From Candidatus Hecatellales archaeon (GTDB lineage Archaea > Thermoproteota > Bathyarchaeia > Hecatellales > Hecatellaceae), in the NCBI GenBank assembly GCA_003662515.1, contig QMYF01000002.1, forward strand, positions 1-12,634: a stretch of DNA of 12,634 nucleotides. The letters run 5' to 3'. Position 1 is the first letter of the stretch. Every line of letters begins with the position of its first letter. The notes beneath the pieces are model-generated. The model saw only the letters and a program-made list of their open reading frames with translations. It searched no databases and had not been told where the DNA came from. Below are positions 1 to 8,400 of this stretch, in pieces. Made by a program: the position numbers and the translations under genes.

Positions 1-1256
1 ACCTCGGAGGGCGGCCTGTCCGTGTAGATTCGCGGGCCGACTTTGCCTGCCTCAGCCTTACGCTCTTCCAGCTCAACCCTAACCTTCTCCATTTCCCGGT
101 AGAGCCGTTTAAGCTGGCTGTCCAACTCTTTAAACTGCCTCTCCATTAGGGCTTCGGAAATGCAGGCTTCCACGTGGCTTCCCTCAGCCTTAACCAGTTC
201 CTCCTCAAGAAGCATTATCCGCTCTTTAACCCTGGCAGAATCCTCAGCTAAACGTTTAATTCTGCCTGGAAGCTTCTCCACGTCAGCCTTAAGCCTCTCC
301 GACAGCTCTTTCAGACGGCTTGAACCGGAGGCCTCTAAAATTTCCCTGGAAAGGCTGAGTTTAGCCTCAAGGGAGGCTTTCTCCCTTTCAAGCTTCAGAA
401 GCTCATAATATTGGCTTTTGATTTCGCCTAGGGTTTTCTCGAACTCCTCAAGGGTTTCCCGCTTCCTTGTTCTGGCTGTTTCAAGCCTGCTGTAAACCTT
501 ATCCATCTTCCTTTTAAGGGCTTCAGCCTCCTCCACCATGCCTTCCAGCTGTCTCTCAAGCTTGGAGACGTGAGCCCAAGCTAGCTCCACTTCAAGCCTC
601 TTCCGCTGCTCCAGGAGCCTAAGCTTTTTCAGGTAGCGTTCATGCTGCTCCTTCCAGTAGGAAAGGTTTTCCCCGGCTTCTGCCAGAAGCTTAGCTGCCT
701 CCTTTTCCCGGCTTAGGAGGCCTTCCAGCCTCGTCTGAGCTTCGAGAACCCTCTGCCGGTAGGGGTGGAGGCCTATGGCTTCCTCCACGAGCTGAAGCCT
801 CTGCTGGGGTGAGACTAGGGCGAACTCCTCCACCATGCCCTGATGCATAATTATGAGCATGTTGTCGGGGTTTATCCCCAGCGAGGAGAGAAGTTTAACC
901 ACGTCGGCTTTAGCCACATGCCTATAGTCAGCTTCAAACCAGTAGGTTCCATCCCTCCTCAAATAGCGGGTAAGCCTGAAAATGTCCGAGCTGGAGGAGG
1001 GAATAGGCCTTCTCCCCGCCCTAGGCCTATTATCGAAAAGCAGCGTTATTCTAGCTTTCTCCGCCCCCCTCCTAATCAGGTCGCTGAGCCTCCTAGAGCG
1101 CTCCGTGTGGGCTTGCCCTAAAGCCACGGAGAGGGCGAGGAGAATGGAGGATTTCCCAGCGCCATTGGGGCCGCAGATGAGGTTTAAACCCTCCTTGAAG
1201 GGTATCCTTGCATACTCGTAGGACATGAAGTTCTCTAAGATTATCTCTTTAATCAT
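1..1256 (-). CDS. SMC-family ATPase, Smc5/6-like, N-terminal part (runs off left edge)
   Basis: This is the N-terminal ATPase half and first coiled coil of an SMC/Rad50-superfamily protein; about 418 residues are visible and the frame is open to position 1. Seen: a start resembling other SMC heads (IKEIILENFMSYE), Walker A GPNGAGKS at residues 29-36, a Q-loop MHQG with Q139, then a long Glu/Lys/Leu-rich coiled coil. The head reads ALSVALG after Walker A, then LSDLIRRG, and the coil contains LAWAHVSKLERQL at 225-237. These recall Smc5 and Smc6 more than Rad50, and no Mre11 gene is visible nearby. The hinge, the signature motif and Walker B lie outside the window. Family knowledge: such proteins form DNA-binding ATPase dimers in chromosome organisation or repair. 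The start is uncertain. ATG 1256 gives the family-like N-terminus but has no clear ribosome site. An in-frame TTG at 1310 would add 18 charged residues and has AAGGTG 7 bases upstream. It is the last gene of the minus-strand block here. Alternatives are a Rad50-like or coalescin-like protein. Confidence 0.8.
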   Translation of the reverse strand, partial: MIKEIILENFMSYEYARIPFKEGLNLICGPNGAGKSSILLALSVALGQAHTERSRRLSDLIRRGAEKARITLLFDNRPRAGRRPIPSSSSDIFRLTRYLRRDGTYWFEADYRHVAKADVVKLLSSLGINPDNMLIIMHQGMVEEFALVSPQQRLQLVEEAIGLHPYRQRVLEAQTRLEGLLSREKEAAKLLAEAGENLSYWKEQHERYLKKLRLLEQRKRLEVELAWAHVSKLERQLEGMVEEAEALKRKMDKVYSRLETARTRKRETLEEFEKTLGEIKSQYYELLKLEREKASLEAKLSLSREILEASGSSRLKELSERLKADVEKLPGRIKRLAEDSARVKERIMLLEEELVKAEGSHVEACISEALMERQFKELDSQLKRLYREMEKVRVELEERKAEAGKVGPRIYTDRPPSE

Positions 1257-1302
1257 GGTTTTAGCAGGCTTTTCAGCTTCCAGCCTGCGTTCAGCCTTCT
1301 CT

Positions 1303-1398
1303 TCAGCCAAGCTTTCGCACCTTGGAGGAGGCCTCTCGGAGGGCGGCCTCAACCTTGAGAAGGGGGAGGGTGAAGATAAACCTTATTTCACTGTTCAG
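1303..1398 (-). other. Possible short ORF between truA and the Smc5/6-like gene
   Basis: The 153-base gap after truA contains a reading frame that looks coding: NSEIRFIFTLPLLKVEAALR and further residues, ending in TGA at 1303-1305. That stop overlaps the alternative TTG start (1310-1308) of the Smc5/6-like gene in the arrangement TTGGCTGA, as expected for coupled genes. However, no ATG, GTG or TTG occurs in this frame after the upstream stop at 1453-1455; only CTG codons are available (1398 or 1449). It could be a tiny protein with an unusual start, a remnant, or chance. I do not recognise it. Confidence 0.2.
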
Positions 1399-1409
1399 CG
1401 AGTATTCGC

Positions 1410-2198
1410 CTACAGCTGAGCCAGCCTTTCTCCAAGAAGCTTTAAACAGGCCTTAAAGGTTTCAAGCCTGCAAGCCTTCCAGGCAAGCCTCCCCAAAAGC
1501 CTGCGAAGCTCCGATTCGTCCACTTGGAAGGGGAAGCCGTATTCCACGTCGAGGAGCAGGAGGGGCTCGGGGGGAGCCAGCGGAAGCCTCAGGCTGGCTA
1601 AGCCTTCTCCTCCCAGCTTTTCCTCCAGCTCTTTAAGGCTGAATTCTCCTCTCCCGGCTTTCAGAAGGAGGGAAACCAGCCTTCTGATAAGGCCTCTAAC
1701 GAAGCTTTTCGAGGTGAAGGTGAAATGGATTAGGGAGTCTTCCAGCCTCAGCTTCACCTCCACGGGGGGTTGAAGGTGGACGGCTAGGAGGTGGGAAGCC
1801 TCCACCATGGCTTTAAAGTCCTCTCCACCGTACGGCGCCACGTAAAGGTAGCGTCTCCGTAAGGCTTGCTTGCGAGGGTTAAAGTTTAGGGGCACCTTGC
1901 TCCAAGCCCAAGCCCGCACATCCTCGGGGAGATAGGCGTTAAGCCTGCCCAAACTGAATTTTTCTCTGGTGTTGAAGGCTATGGTTTGGCCGAGGGCGCT
2001 TACTCCCCGGTCTGTGCGGGAGGCCGCCTGGAAGATGGCTTCCCTCCTGTCGGAGATCAGCCCGGACTCCTGGAGAGCCCTTAAAATTACGCCTCCCACG
2101 GTTGGCTTGTCTTTTAGGGGCTGGAAGCCGTAGTAGGCTTCCCCCTCATAGTAAACTTTAACAGCGTATCTTTCAGCCAGCTTAACGCTCCCGGGCAT
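1410..2198 (-). CDS. truA: tRNA pseudouridine synthase A (TruA)
   Basis: This enzyme converts uridine to pseudouridine in the anticodon arm of tRNA (positions 38-40 in the classical TruA family). The 262-residue product has the expected family length. Seen: an N-terminal VKVYYEGEAYYGFQ segment, which matches the family opening KxxYxGxxYxGFQ. The catalytic-loop motif SRTDRGVSALGQ has the catalytic aspartate at D63; archaeal and eukaryal members use RTD(K/R)GVSALGQ where bacteria have RTDAGVHA. A C-terminal segment includes SFVRGLIRRLVSLLL, which corresponds to the family's (F)LxxQVRxMV-like helix. The ATG start at 2198 lies inside the end of moaB, a 17-base overlap, so translation is probably coupled. 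Co-transcription with Moco and condensin genes has no obvious functional reason. Nothing appears truncated. Confidence 0.93.
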   Translation of the reverse strand: MPGSVKLAERYAVKVYYEGEAYYGFQPLKDKPTVGGVILRALQESGLISDRREAIFQAASRTDRGVSALGQTIAFNTREKFSLGRLNAYLPEDVRAWAWSKVPLNFNPRKQALRRRYLYVAPYGGEDFKAMVEASHLLAVHLQPPVEVKLRLEDSLIHFTFTSKSFVRGLIRRLVSLLLKAGRGEFSLKELEEKLGGEGLASLRLPLAPPEPLLLLDVEYGFPFQVDESELRRLLGRLAWKACRLETFKACLKLLGERLAQL

Positions 2199-2715
2199 GT
2201 TTAACCACGTGGCCTGCCTCAGGGACGATCAGCCTTCGAACCGCCAGCTCCACCGCTTCGGGGGAGCCCGGCAGGCAGAAAACAGCCTTCCCACGGGCTA
2301 CGCCTGCTAGAGCCCTGGTAAGCATGGCTGGGGAGCCCACCTGCTGGAAGCTGAGGAGGCGGAGAAGCTCCCCAAAGCCTGGAAGCTTCTTCTCTAGGAG
2401 GCTTCCCACCGCCTCCACGGTTAGGTCGCTGGGGGAAACCCCTGTTCCCCCGGTGGAAACCACCACATCCACTTCAGGGCTTGAAAGCAGCTCCTCGAAG
2501 AGGCTTACTATCCGCGATGCATCGTCGGGGATAAGCCTCCTGGAAACCACTTGGTGGCCTGCCTCCTCCAGCAGGCGGACAATCAGGTCGCCACTAGCGT
2601 CGTCTACAGGTTTCCCCCGCCCAGCTAAGCCAGCCTTCGAGCTGCTAATCGTGACTACCGCGAACCTCAGCCTGCGCGGCGCCTCAGCCTTATGTTTCTC
2701 GGGAACCTTACTCAT
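2182..2715 (-). CDS. moaB: Molybdopterin adenylyltransferase (MoaB/MogA family)
   Basis: This enzyme adenylylates molybdopterin using ATP, which prepares it for molybdate insertion; archaea use MoaB for the step done by MogA in E. coli. The protein has 177 residues from ATG 2715. Seen: an N-terminal beta strand RFAVVTISSS, then DDASGDLIVRLLEEAGH, a nucleotide/pterin-binding TGGTG at residues 88-92 followed by VSPSDLT, and the PGSPEAVELA loop at 149-157. The C-terminal LIVPEAGHVVKHARE is typical of archaeal members. I chose ATG 2715 because it overlaps the moaC stop (ATGAGTAA) and has GGAAGG about 9 bases upstream. A TTG at 2736 would add seven residues with no family support. It overlaps moaC by 8 bases and truA by 17. 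Confidence 0.92.
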   Translation of the reverse strand: MSKVPEKHKAEAPRRLRFAVVTISSSKAGLAGRGKPVDDASGDLIVRLLEEAGHQVVSRRLIPDDASRIVSLFEELLSSPEVDVVVSTGGTGVSPSDLTVEAVGSLLEKKLPGFGELLRLLSFQQVGSPAMLTRALAGVARGKAVFCLPGSPEAVELAVRRLIVPEAGHVVKHARER

Positions 2716-3160
2716 CCAGCTTAACCTTCCTTTCAACCTTCAAGCTTAAAATGGCGGTTTCAGGGTATTGCCCCGCCTCATCCTTCTCGTAGCGTTTAAC
2801 CATGTCCCAGAGGTTTAGGAGGGCAACCGCCACGCCTGTTAGGGCTTCCATCTCCACCCCTGTCCGAGCCTCAGCCCTAACCGTAACCTTAACCTGAACC
2901 TTGTCTTCACCGGGGAAGCTGAAATCCACGTCAACGTTGGAGATCGGGATTGGATGGCATAGGGCTATGATTTTTGGAGTTTCCTTAACGGCGAGAGTGG
3001 CCATGGTGGAGGCTACATGGAGAGGGTTCCCCTTCTCCACCTTTCCCTCCTTGATACGCCTAACGGTTTCAGGTTTAAGCTTGATTACGCCTACCGCCGT
3101 AGCCTCCCTAAACACGGTTTTTTTACCTGAAATGTCCACCATGGAGGGTTTGCCTTCCAC
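2708..3160 (-). CDS. moaC: Cyclic pyranopterin monophosphate synthase (MoaC)
   Basis: MoaC converts the 3',8-cyclo-GTP made by MoaA into cyclic pyranopterin monophosphate, the first stable intermediate of molybdopterin. The protein has 150 residues, near the usual 150-160. Seen: MVDISGKK near the N-terminus (residues 7-14), the substrate-loop LCHPIPISNVDVDF starting at L67, RTGVEMEALT at 99-108, and DMVK at 119-122, which holds the family's catalytic Asp and Lys. The start used is GTG 3160, just after the moaA stop and preceded by a GAGG. ATG 3142, giving a start at MVDISGKK, is an equally reasonable alternative. It sits between moaA and moaB, which is the expected pathway context. Confidence 0.94.
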   Translation of the reverse strand: MEGKPSMVDISGKKTVFREATAVGVIKLKPETVRRIKEGKVEKGNPLHVASTMATLAVKETPKIIALCHPIPISNVDVDFSFPGEDKVQVKVTVRAEARTGVEMEALTGVAVALLNLWDMVKRYEKDEAGQYPETAILSLKVERKVKLDE

Positions 3161-3166
3161 GCCGCC

Positions 3167-4132
3167 TCAGCCCCCATCAACCCTGCAGACACAGTAGGGA
3201 TAATAGGGCTCCCTTAACTCCACAGCCTTCCTGAAGGCTTCCTTCAAAGCCTCTAGGGAGGCGTCAGACCTGAGCAGGGAGGCCACGTCTACTAGGTTGT
3301 CGTTGCGCATGAGGCAGGGTTTAAGTTTCCCGTCGCTGGTAACCCTAAGCCTCTTACAGTTGGCGCAGAACTCGGAGTTGTGGAAGGGCCTGACAAGCTC
3401 AACCCTAATGCTTCCACCCTTCAAATGGTAAACCTTCCGGTTGTGAAGCGGTTTAACCTCAACCCTGTCAGCCTGAGAAGCCAGCCTCCGCTCTATTTCA
3501 CCCAAATCGTAGAAATACTGATCGTAAATTTTCCTTCCCACACCTATTCTTTCAAGCTCGATGAGCTGAAGAATTATGTCTTTCCCTTCAATGAAGCTCA
3601 TGGCTTCCTCGACTTCCTCCACGTTTAACCCTTTAAGCACCACCATGTTCAGCTTAACCGGAGTTAAACCCTGCCTTTCAGCCTCCAAAACACCTTCTAT
3701 TACCTCGCCCAAGCCGAGGCTTCCCGTTATGGCATGGTAGGTTTCAATTCGAAGGGAGGGAAGATTCACGTTCACCCTTTTAAGGCCGGCTCTACGCAGG
3801 GCTCTGGCCCGCTCAGCCAGCTGGAAGCCGTTGGTGGTCAGAGATACTTCCGTTATGCCTGGAATCCTGGCGATTTCCCATATGATTTCTTCTAGGTCGC
3901 TTCTTAGGAGGGGTTCACCCCCTGTAAGCTTCACCTTTTTTACGCCTAGGCTTGCAGCGGCCTCCACTAGCCTTCTAACCTCAGGCGGGGAGAGCTCCCC
4001 CTCCGACTTGTCGCAGCCTTCCCGATGGCAGAAAAAACAGTTTAAGTTGCATTTCTCGGTTAGGGAGATTCGCAGCTGGCTTACTTCCCTTCCAAACCTG
4101 TCTACTAGAGGCAGGGAGAAATCACCACGCAA
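3167..4132 (-). CDS. moaA: GTP 3',8-cyclase, radical SAM (MoaA)
   Basis: MoaA is a radical-SAM enzyme that rearranges GTP to 3',8-cyclo-GTP, the first step of molybdenum cofactor synthesis. The product is 321 residues, normal for the family. Seen: an N-terminal LVDRFGREVSQLRISLTEKC, then the radical-SAM CX3CX2C at C28, C32 and C35. The SAM-binding LTGGEPLLR follows. The second [4Fe-4S] cluster, which holds GTP, is represented by C256, C259 and C273 in CANCKRLR...KPC. The C-terminal Gly-Gly needed for activity is present (RVDGG). The frame upstream of the start contains only one usual initiator, TTG 4132, after an in-frame stop, so a TTG start is inferred; no strong ribosome site is visible. 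A 43-base gap separates it from scpB. Its stop lies 6 bases before the moaC GTG. Confidence 0.95.
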   Translation of the reverse strand: MRGDFSLPLVDRFGREVSQLRISLTEKCNLNCFFCHREGCDKSEGELSPPEVRRLVEAAASLGVKKVKLTGGEPLLRSDLEEIIWEIARIPGITEVSLTTNGFQLAERARALRRAGLKRVNVNLPSLRIETYHAITGSLGLGEVIEGVLEAERQGLTPVKLNMVVLKGLNVEEVEEAMSFIEGKDIILQLIELERIGVGRKIYDQYFYDLGEIERRLASQADRVEVKPLHNRKVYHLKGGSIRVELVRPFHNSEFCANCKRLRVTSDGKLKPCLMRNDNLVDVASLLRSDASLEALKEAFRKAVELREPYYPYCVCRVDGG

Positions 4133-4175
4133 ACTGGCTGGAAGGTTTCGGGTTTACATGGGGAAACCTTGAAAA

Positions 4176-4826
4176 TTAAGGTTTCCCTTGAGGCTGGCTT
4201 GGCGTTAAGGGTGGAGGCTGCTCTCCAGGCTTCCAACCCTTCTCCTGGAAGAGAGCTTCCAGCTGCTTCCTCATCAGCCTTAAATCTCTGCTCAACCCGA
4301 AATAGTCGGCGAAAATCCTGCTCGTCTTAAGGAGGCTGGTTTTACCTAGCTTCTCCCTCTCGATGAGCCCCATGTCGAGAAGCTTGGCGATATGCCGGTA
4401 GGCTTGAGGCCCCCTAACAGCTATAACCTTAGCCTGAGGAACAGGCTGCCTGTAGGCAATGTAGGATAGGGTTTTGAGGGGGCCCTCGGTGAGCAGAGGC
4501 TTAAAGGTAAGCCTCCTAATCTTCGAAACATATTTCGGTTTAAGCTGCATGACAAACCTTCCATCCTCAAGCTCCACGATTTCTAGGGCTCCGCCCCGCC
4601 TCTGATACTCCTCCATGAGGCTTCTAGCGATCTCCGAAACCTTCCGCTTCGAGGTTATCCCTGTAATGGAGCATAAAGTTTTAAGCTCTAACGGGTAGCC
4701 TGAAGCGTAAAGCGCCGCCTCAATAAGCCTTCTAGCCTCAGCCTCGTCGACAGGTTTAGCCTGCCCCTTAGACGGTTTGGGAGACTCAGAGGCTTCAGGC
4801 TTCACGGTTTGACTGTTAAGGCTCAA
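4176..4826 (-). CDS. scpB: Segregation and condensation protein B (ScpB)
   Basis: ScpB dimers bind the kleisin ScpA and help the SMC ring compact and segregate chromosomes. The product is 216 residues. Seen: two winged-helix modules. The first, about residues 28-95, includes EARRLIEAALYASGYPLEL and a DGRFVMQLKP wing. The second, about 105-180, includes LTEGPLKTLSYIAYRQPVPQ and KLLDMGLIEREKLGKTSLL, the classic ScpB pattern. The N-terminus (about 25 residues) and C-terminus (Pro/Gln-rich) look disordered. The start is TTG 4826, which overlaps the scpA stop by 11 bases and has GGAGG 9 bases upstream; no ATG is available nearby. The location directly after smc and scpA confirms the assignment. 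Confidence 0.92.
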   Translation of the reverse strand: MSLNSQTVKPEASESPKPSKGQAKPVDEAEARRLIEAALYASGYPLELKTLCSITGITSKRKVSEIARSLMEEYQRRGGALEIVELEDGRFVMQLKPKYVSKIRRLTFKPLLTEGPLKTLSYIAYRQPVPQAKVIAVRGPQAYRHIAKLLDMGLIEREKLGKTSLLKTSRIFADYFGLSRDLRLMRKQLEALFQEKGWKPGEQPPPLTPSQPQGKP

Positions 4827-5499
4827 CCCTGCTAACCTCCGCTGTTAAAACGATTTTTATGTCGGCAAACTCTTCGTCCTGGTAGAGTTCTACTAGGCCT
4901 CTGGCAGCCATAAAGATGAGCATGAGGAAGGTTTTCACAATCTCTCTCCAAGGTTTTCCTTGAACCAGCTGGGAGAAGTAGAGTTCCCCTCTAAGCTGGG
5001 AAGCCTTTAAGGCCTCATAGAAGCTTTCTACTTCCTGCTCCCATTGAAGCACCATTCGGTCATATTCATTGAAGAAGTCTGGCGGGGGAGGTGTAACAGG
5101 CTTAACCTTGACGTGGAGGCTCTCCTTCTCCGCCTTCAAAACTTCCTTTAACGCTTCAAGAATATCCTCAAGCCCTGTAACGGTGAGCTCGAAGCGGAAG
5201 GGGAGCTGGAGAGGGGGAGGCACATAGTCGAAAATCCTTTCAATACCTTTCTTTTCCTCCTCGATTTCAGCCTCGAAAATCCGTTCAGACTGGAGGCGTA
5301 GGATGATGCTGGAGGAGAGGAGTGCTGTCCCTGAAGCGTTAAAGTCGATGTAGCCCATCTTACGCATTTCCCTTAGGAAGCTTGAGAGGAGAGACGCTAT
5401 GTTTAGGTCCCAAGGCCTAATCTTGGTTAGCCTGGCTAGGTCAAACAGGATTTTCCAGGGATGCTTAAGCCAGAAGGGCTTGTTTTCCTCACCGCTCAA
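4816..5499 (-). CDS. scpA: Segregation and condensation protein A (ScpA, kleisin)
   Basis: ScpA is the kleisin that closes the SMC ring by bridging the two ATPase heads and binds ScpB. The product is 227 residues, typical for archaeal ScpA. Seen: an N-terminal helical part with HPWKILFDLARLTKIRPWDL and a following LSSFLREMRKMGYIDF, the usual ScpA opening. A middle linker contains charged and Pro-rich stretches (VKPVTPPPPDFF). A C-terminal winged helix includes LVQGKPWREIVKTFLMLIFM, ending in a region that should contact the SMC head. The start is TTG 5499, overlapping the smc stop by 11 bases, with GGAGG 9 bases upstream. Translation is therefore probably coupled to smc, which would help keep the subunits in balance. 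Confidence 0.92.
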   Translation of the reverse strand: MSGEENKPFWLKHPWKILFDLARLTKIRPWDLNIASLLSSFLREMRKMGYIDFNASGTALLSSSIILRLQSERIFEAEIEEEKKGIERIFDYVPPPLQLPFRFELTVTGLEDILEALKEVLKAEKESLHVKVKPVTPPPPDFFNEYDRMVLQWEQEVESFYEALKASQLRGELYFSQLVQGKPWREIVKTFLMLIFMAARGLVELYQDEEFADIKIVLTAEVSRVEP

Positions 5500-8400
5500 T
5501 CCTGCTGGCCTCCGCCACCTTGGCGGGAAGCGTATGTACGTAGGATACGCCGTTTTTCGCGTAGATTCCGAAAATCCTATCCGCCTTTGAGGCCATAGGC
5601 TCCTTGAAGCTTATAACTATCATTTGGGATCGCTTAGATTCTCGGGCTAGAAGCTCAGCCAGCCTCTCCGTGTTTACAGGGTCCAAATGCGCGTCCACTT
5701 CGTCGAAAACGTAGAAAGGCGAGGTTCGAGTTAGGCTTTGAAGGGCGAAAATGTAGCATACGGCTACCACAGATTTTTCTCCGCCGCTGAGGGCGGTTAC
5801 AGGCATGGGAGGCTTCCCCGGAAACTCGGCGATTAGTTCGAGGCCTCCGCTGAAGGGGTCTTCAGGGTTCTGAAGCTGAACCCATCCTCTCCCGCCAGTT
5901 ATGGCGGCGAAGGTTTCCGCAAACCTCTGGTTCACCTTTTCCAGGGCAGAGTAGAAGGCTTCCTTCTTCTCCCTTTCCACCTCTTCAATGAAGCGTAGGA
6001 TTTCAGCCTTCTCCTCTTCCAGCCGGTTAATCTTGTCTGAAAGCCCTTTATAATCCCTTTTCTGAGGCTCGTAAAGCGTTAAAGCGTTCATGTTGAGCTG
6101 GCTGAGAAGCCTCTCCTTCTCCTCCTCAACCCTAGCCGCCAGAAGCTCTGAAACTTTAACCTCCACCTCGGAAACCTTTAAAGGCTCGGAATAGCCTAGC
6201 TCGCCCAGGCTTTTCAAACATTCCTCCTGTTCAAATTGAAGCCTTAAATGTCGCTCTTTAAGCTCGCTCATCCGCTCTTCAAGGCTTCTAAGCTTAACAT
6301 TGATTTCCCCGTATTCGCTGTCTATCCGCTTTAACGCGTCGTCGAAACGGCGATACTCGTCTCTTTTGGAAGCCATGAGGCTGGCAAGCCTATCCCTCTC
6401 AGCCTCCAACTCCCTGATTTCTCCTTCAAGCTTCGCGATGTCGGCTTCAACCTTCTCTAAGGCTCTCTGTTTCCGCTTTATTTCGCCGACTATTCCGTCC
6501 AGCTCCCTTCTAACCGTGGCGGCGTTGGGCAGGTAAACGGTTTCAAGCGTGGAAGCCAGGCTGGAAAGCTTTGTTTCAACCTCATGAAGCCTCTTGGCAA
6601 GCTCTACGGTTTCGCCTTCAAGCCTAGCCTTCTCGCTTTCAAGACTGGTGATGGTTTCAGGTCTAACCTTAACCCTCAGCTTTTCAGCCTCGCTTCTAAG
6701 CTTTGAAAGTTGGCTTTCAAGCCTAGCCTTCCGCCCTTCAGCCTCATTAATGATGGTTCGAGACTTCTCCAGCTTACGGTTAAGCGACTCGATTTTCCTG
6801 TTGGCTTCGGAAATCAGCTTTCTCGTCCTCGAAATATTGCTTTTAACCGTTTCCTGGTCGGAGTCGAGGAAGTGCAGGTTATCTTCATGGCGAACCTTTT
6901 TAGCCTCAAGCCTGGTGATCTCCCAGCGGAACCTTTCCAGGTCAGCCCTTTTACGCTCTAAGATCTTCTCGAAGGCTTCCACGGTTTCCCCTACGCTGCT
7001 TATGGTTTTATCGCTGGGAACAACCTCAGCCAGGTCGATGGGCTCCCGGTAGAAGCCCACGGTCAGCCTTGGCCCAGGCTCAAAAACTTCGCCTTCAAGC
7101 GTTACCGCCCTGAAGCCTTGCCGGGAGGCTTTAAGGGCAGCCTTAGGATTGGCAGCCAGTAGGGTGTCGCCTAAAATGAAGTTTACTGCGGGTTTGAATT
7201 TGGCTGGACAGTCCACCAGCGAAGATAGAGGTGCAATTATTCCTTCAATGGAGGGTTTAGCCACGGGTTTAACCTTGCTTACCTCGGAGAGGGGAATAAT
7301 CTTTATGCGTCCAATCTTGGCGCGTTTAAGGCTTTCAGCACATTTCTCCACGGTTTTAAGGTCTTCAACTACGAGGGCTTGAAGCCAGCCTTCAGCTGCA
7401 GCCTCCACAGCACTCTTATACTTCGCGGGGATTCTGAGCTTCTTCCTAAGCCTTCCATGAACCCCTGAAATGGCTCCCAGCGAAGCCAAGCTTTCAATAA
7501 GGTTTATGGCTTTCTCCTCGGAGAGAAGTCTTTCCGCCAAGTCTTTCTTAGACTTGAAAGCGGTAACGTTTATTCTCGCCTTCTTGGCTATGGCCTCCGC
7601 ATGTCTAATTTCCTCTTCAGCCCTCTTAATCTGAGCCTTAACCCGCTCAATGTCTTCAAGAGTTTCCTTGAGGCTTTTTTCCTCCCTCTCCCTGAACTCT
7701 TTAAGCTTCTCCAGCCTTTGCTGAAGATTGGCCAGAATCTCCTCCAGCGACCTACGCTTGTCAACCATGGAGTTTATTTGGCCTATAAGCCCGTTCTCCT
7801 TTTCTCTTTCACGCTTAATCTTAATGTAAAGCTGGCCTCTTTCCCGTTCAAGCTCACGGATACGCTTCTCGATTTCCCTCAGGCTAGCGGCATTTCCCTC
7901 GAGGTTTTCCCTTATCTCAGCAATTTTAGCGTCAATTCTCTCGATTCTTTTCCTTCTTTCCTCAAGATGCTGTCTGATCTCCTCTTTAGCCTTCTGAAGC
8001 CTGTAAAGCTCCTTCCTCGCCTCCCTAACTTGTCCCTGAAGCTTATCCAGCTGCCTACGCTTCTCCTCCCTCTGCGCTTCAAGACTTCGCAGGTTTCCCT
8101 TAAGCGAGGAAAGGGTGGTCCGCTGAACAGCCAACCTAGCGTTAAGGTTTCCCAGGTCAGCTTGAATCTGAACGAGGCGGTCCTCCCCCTTCCCAACCAC
8201 CTCAGAAGCATATTCGCTGTATTTCTGCTGAACCTTTCTCCGCTCTTCTTCAAGCTCGCTTCTCCTGTCCTCCAACCTTTTAATTTCCGCTGAAAGCCGT
8301 TCTATGGCTTCGGAAAGCTCTTTCAGGTCTTCCTCAAGCCTTTTAGCCTTCACCGAAAGCTCCACAGCCTTAAAACGTTTAGAGAGGTCGGAAAGATACT

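Noticed and set aside
1..1256. Assignment of the left-edge gene as Rad50
   Set aside because: The general head fold fits, but the Q-loop region, the LAWAHVSKLERQL segment and the lack of a visible Mre11 gene favour the Smc5/6 branch. It is not fully excluded because the hinge is outside the window.
1..1349. A 15-base exact direct repeat (3-17 and 1335-1349)
   Set aside because: One 15-base match in 12.6 kb with a strong codon and word bias is near chance level, and no third copy or mobile-element structure was seen.
2324..2749. A 141-residue plus-strand frame across moaB and the moaC end
   Set aside because: Antisense to well-supported moaB and moaC, with a low-complexity Ser/Thr/Arg/Pro product.
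6594..7052. A 152-residue plus-strand frame in smc
   Set aside because: Ser/Leu-rich antisense shadow of the SMC coiled coil, without a domain or start context.
7601..8293. A 230-residue open frame on the plus strand inside smc
   Set aside because: It is antisense to the coiled-coil codons of smc. Its Leu/Ser/Phe/Pro-rich product follows from reading Glu/Lys/Arg codons backwards, and it has no motif.
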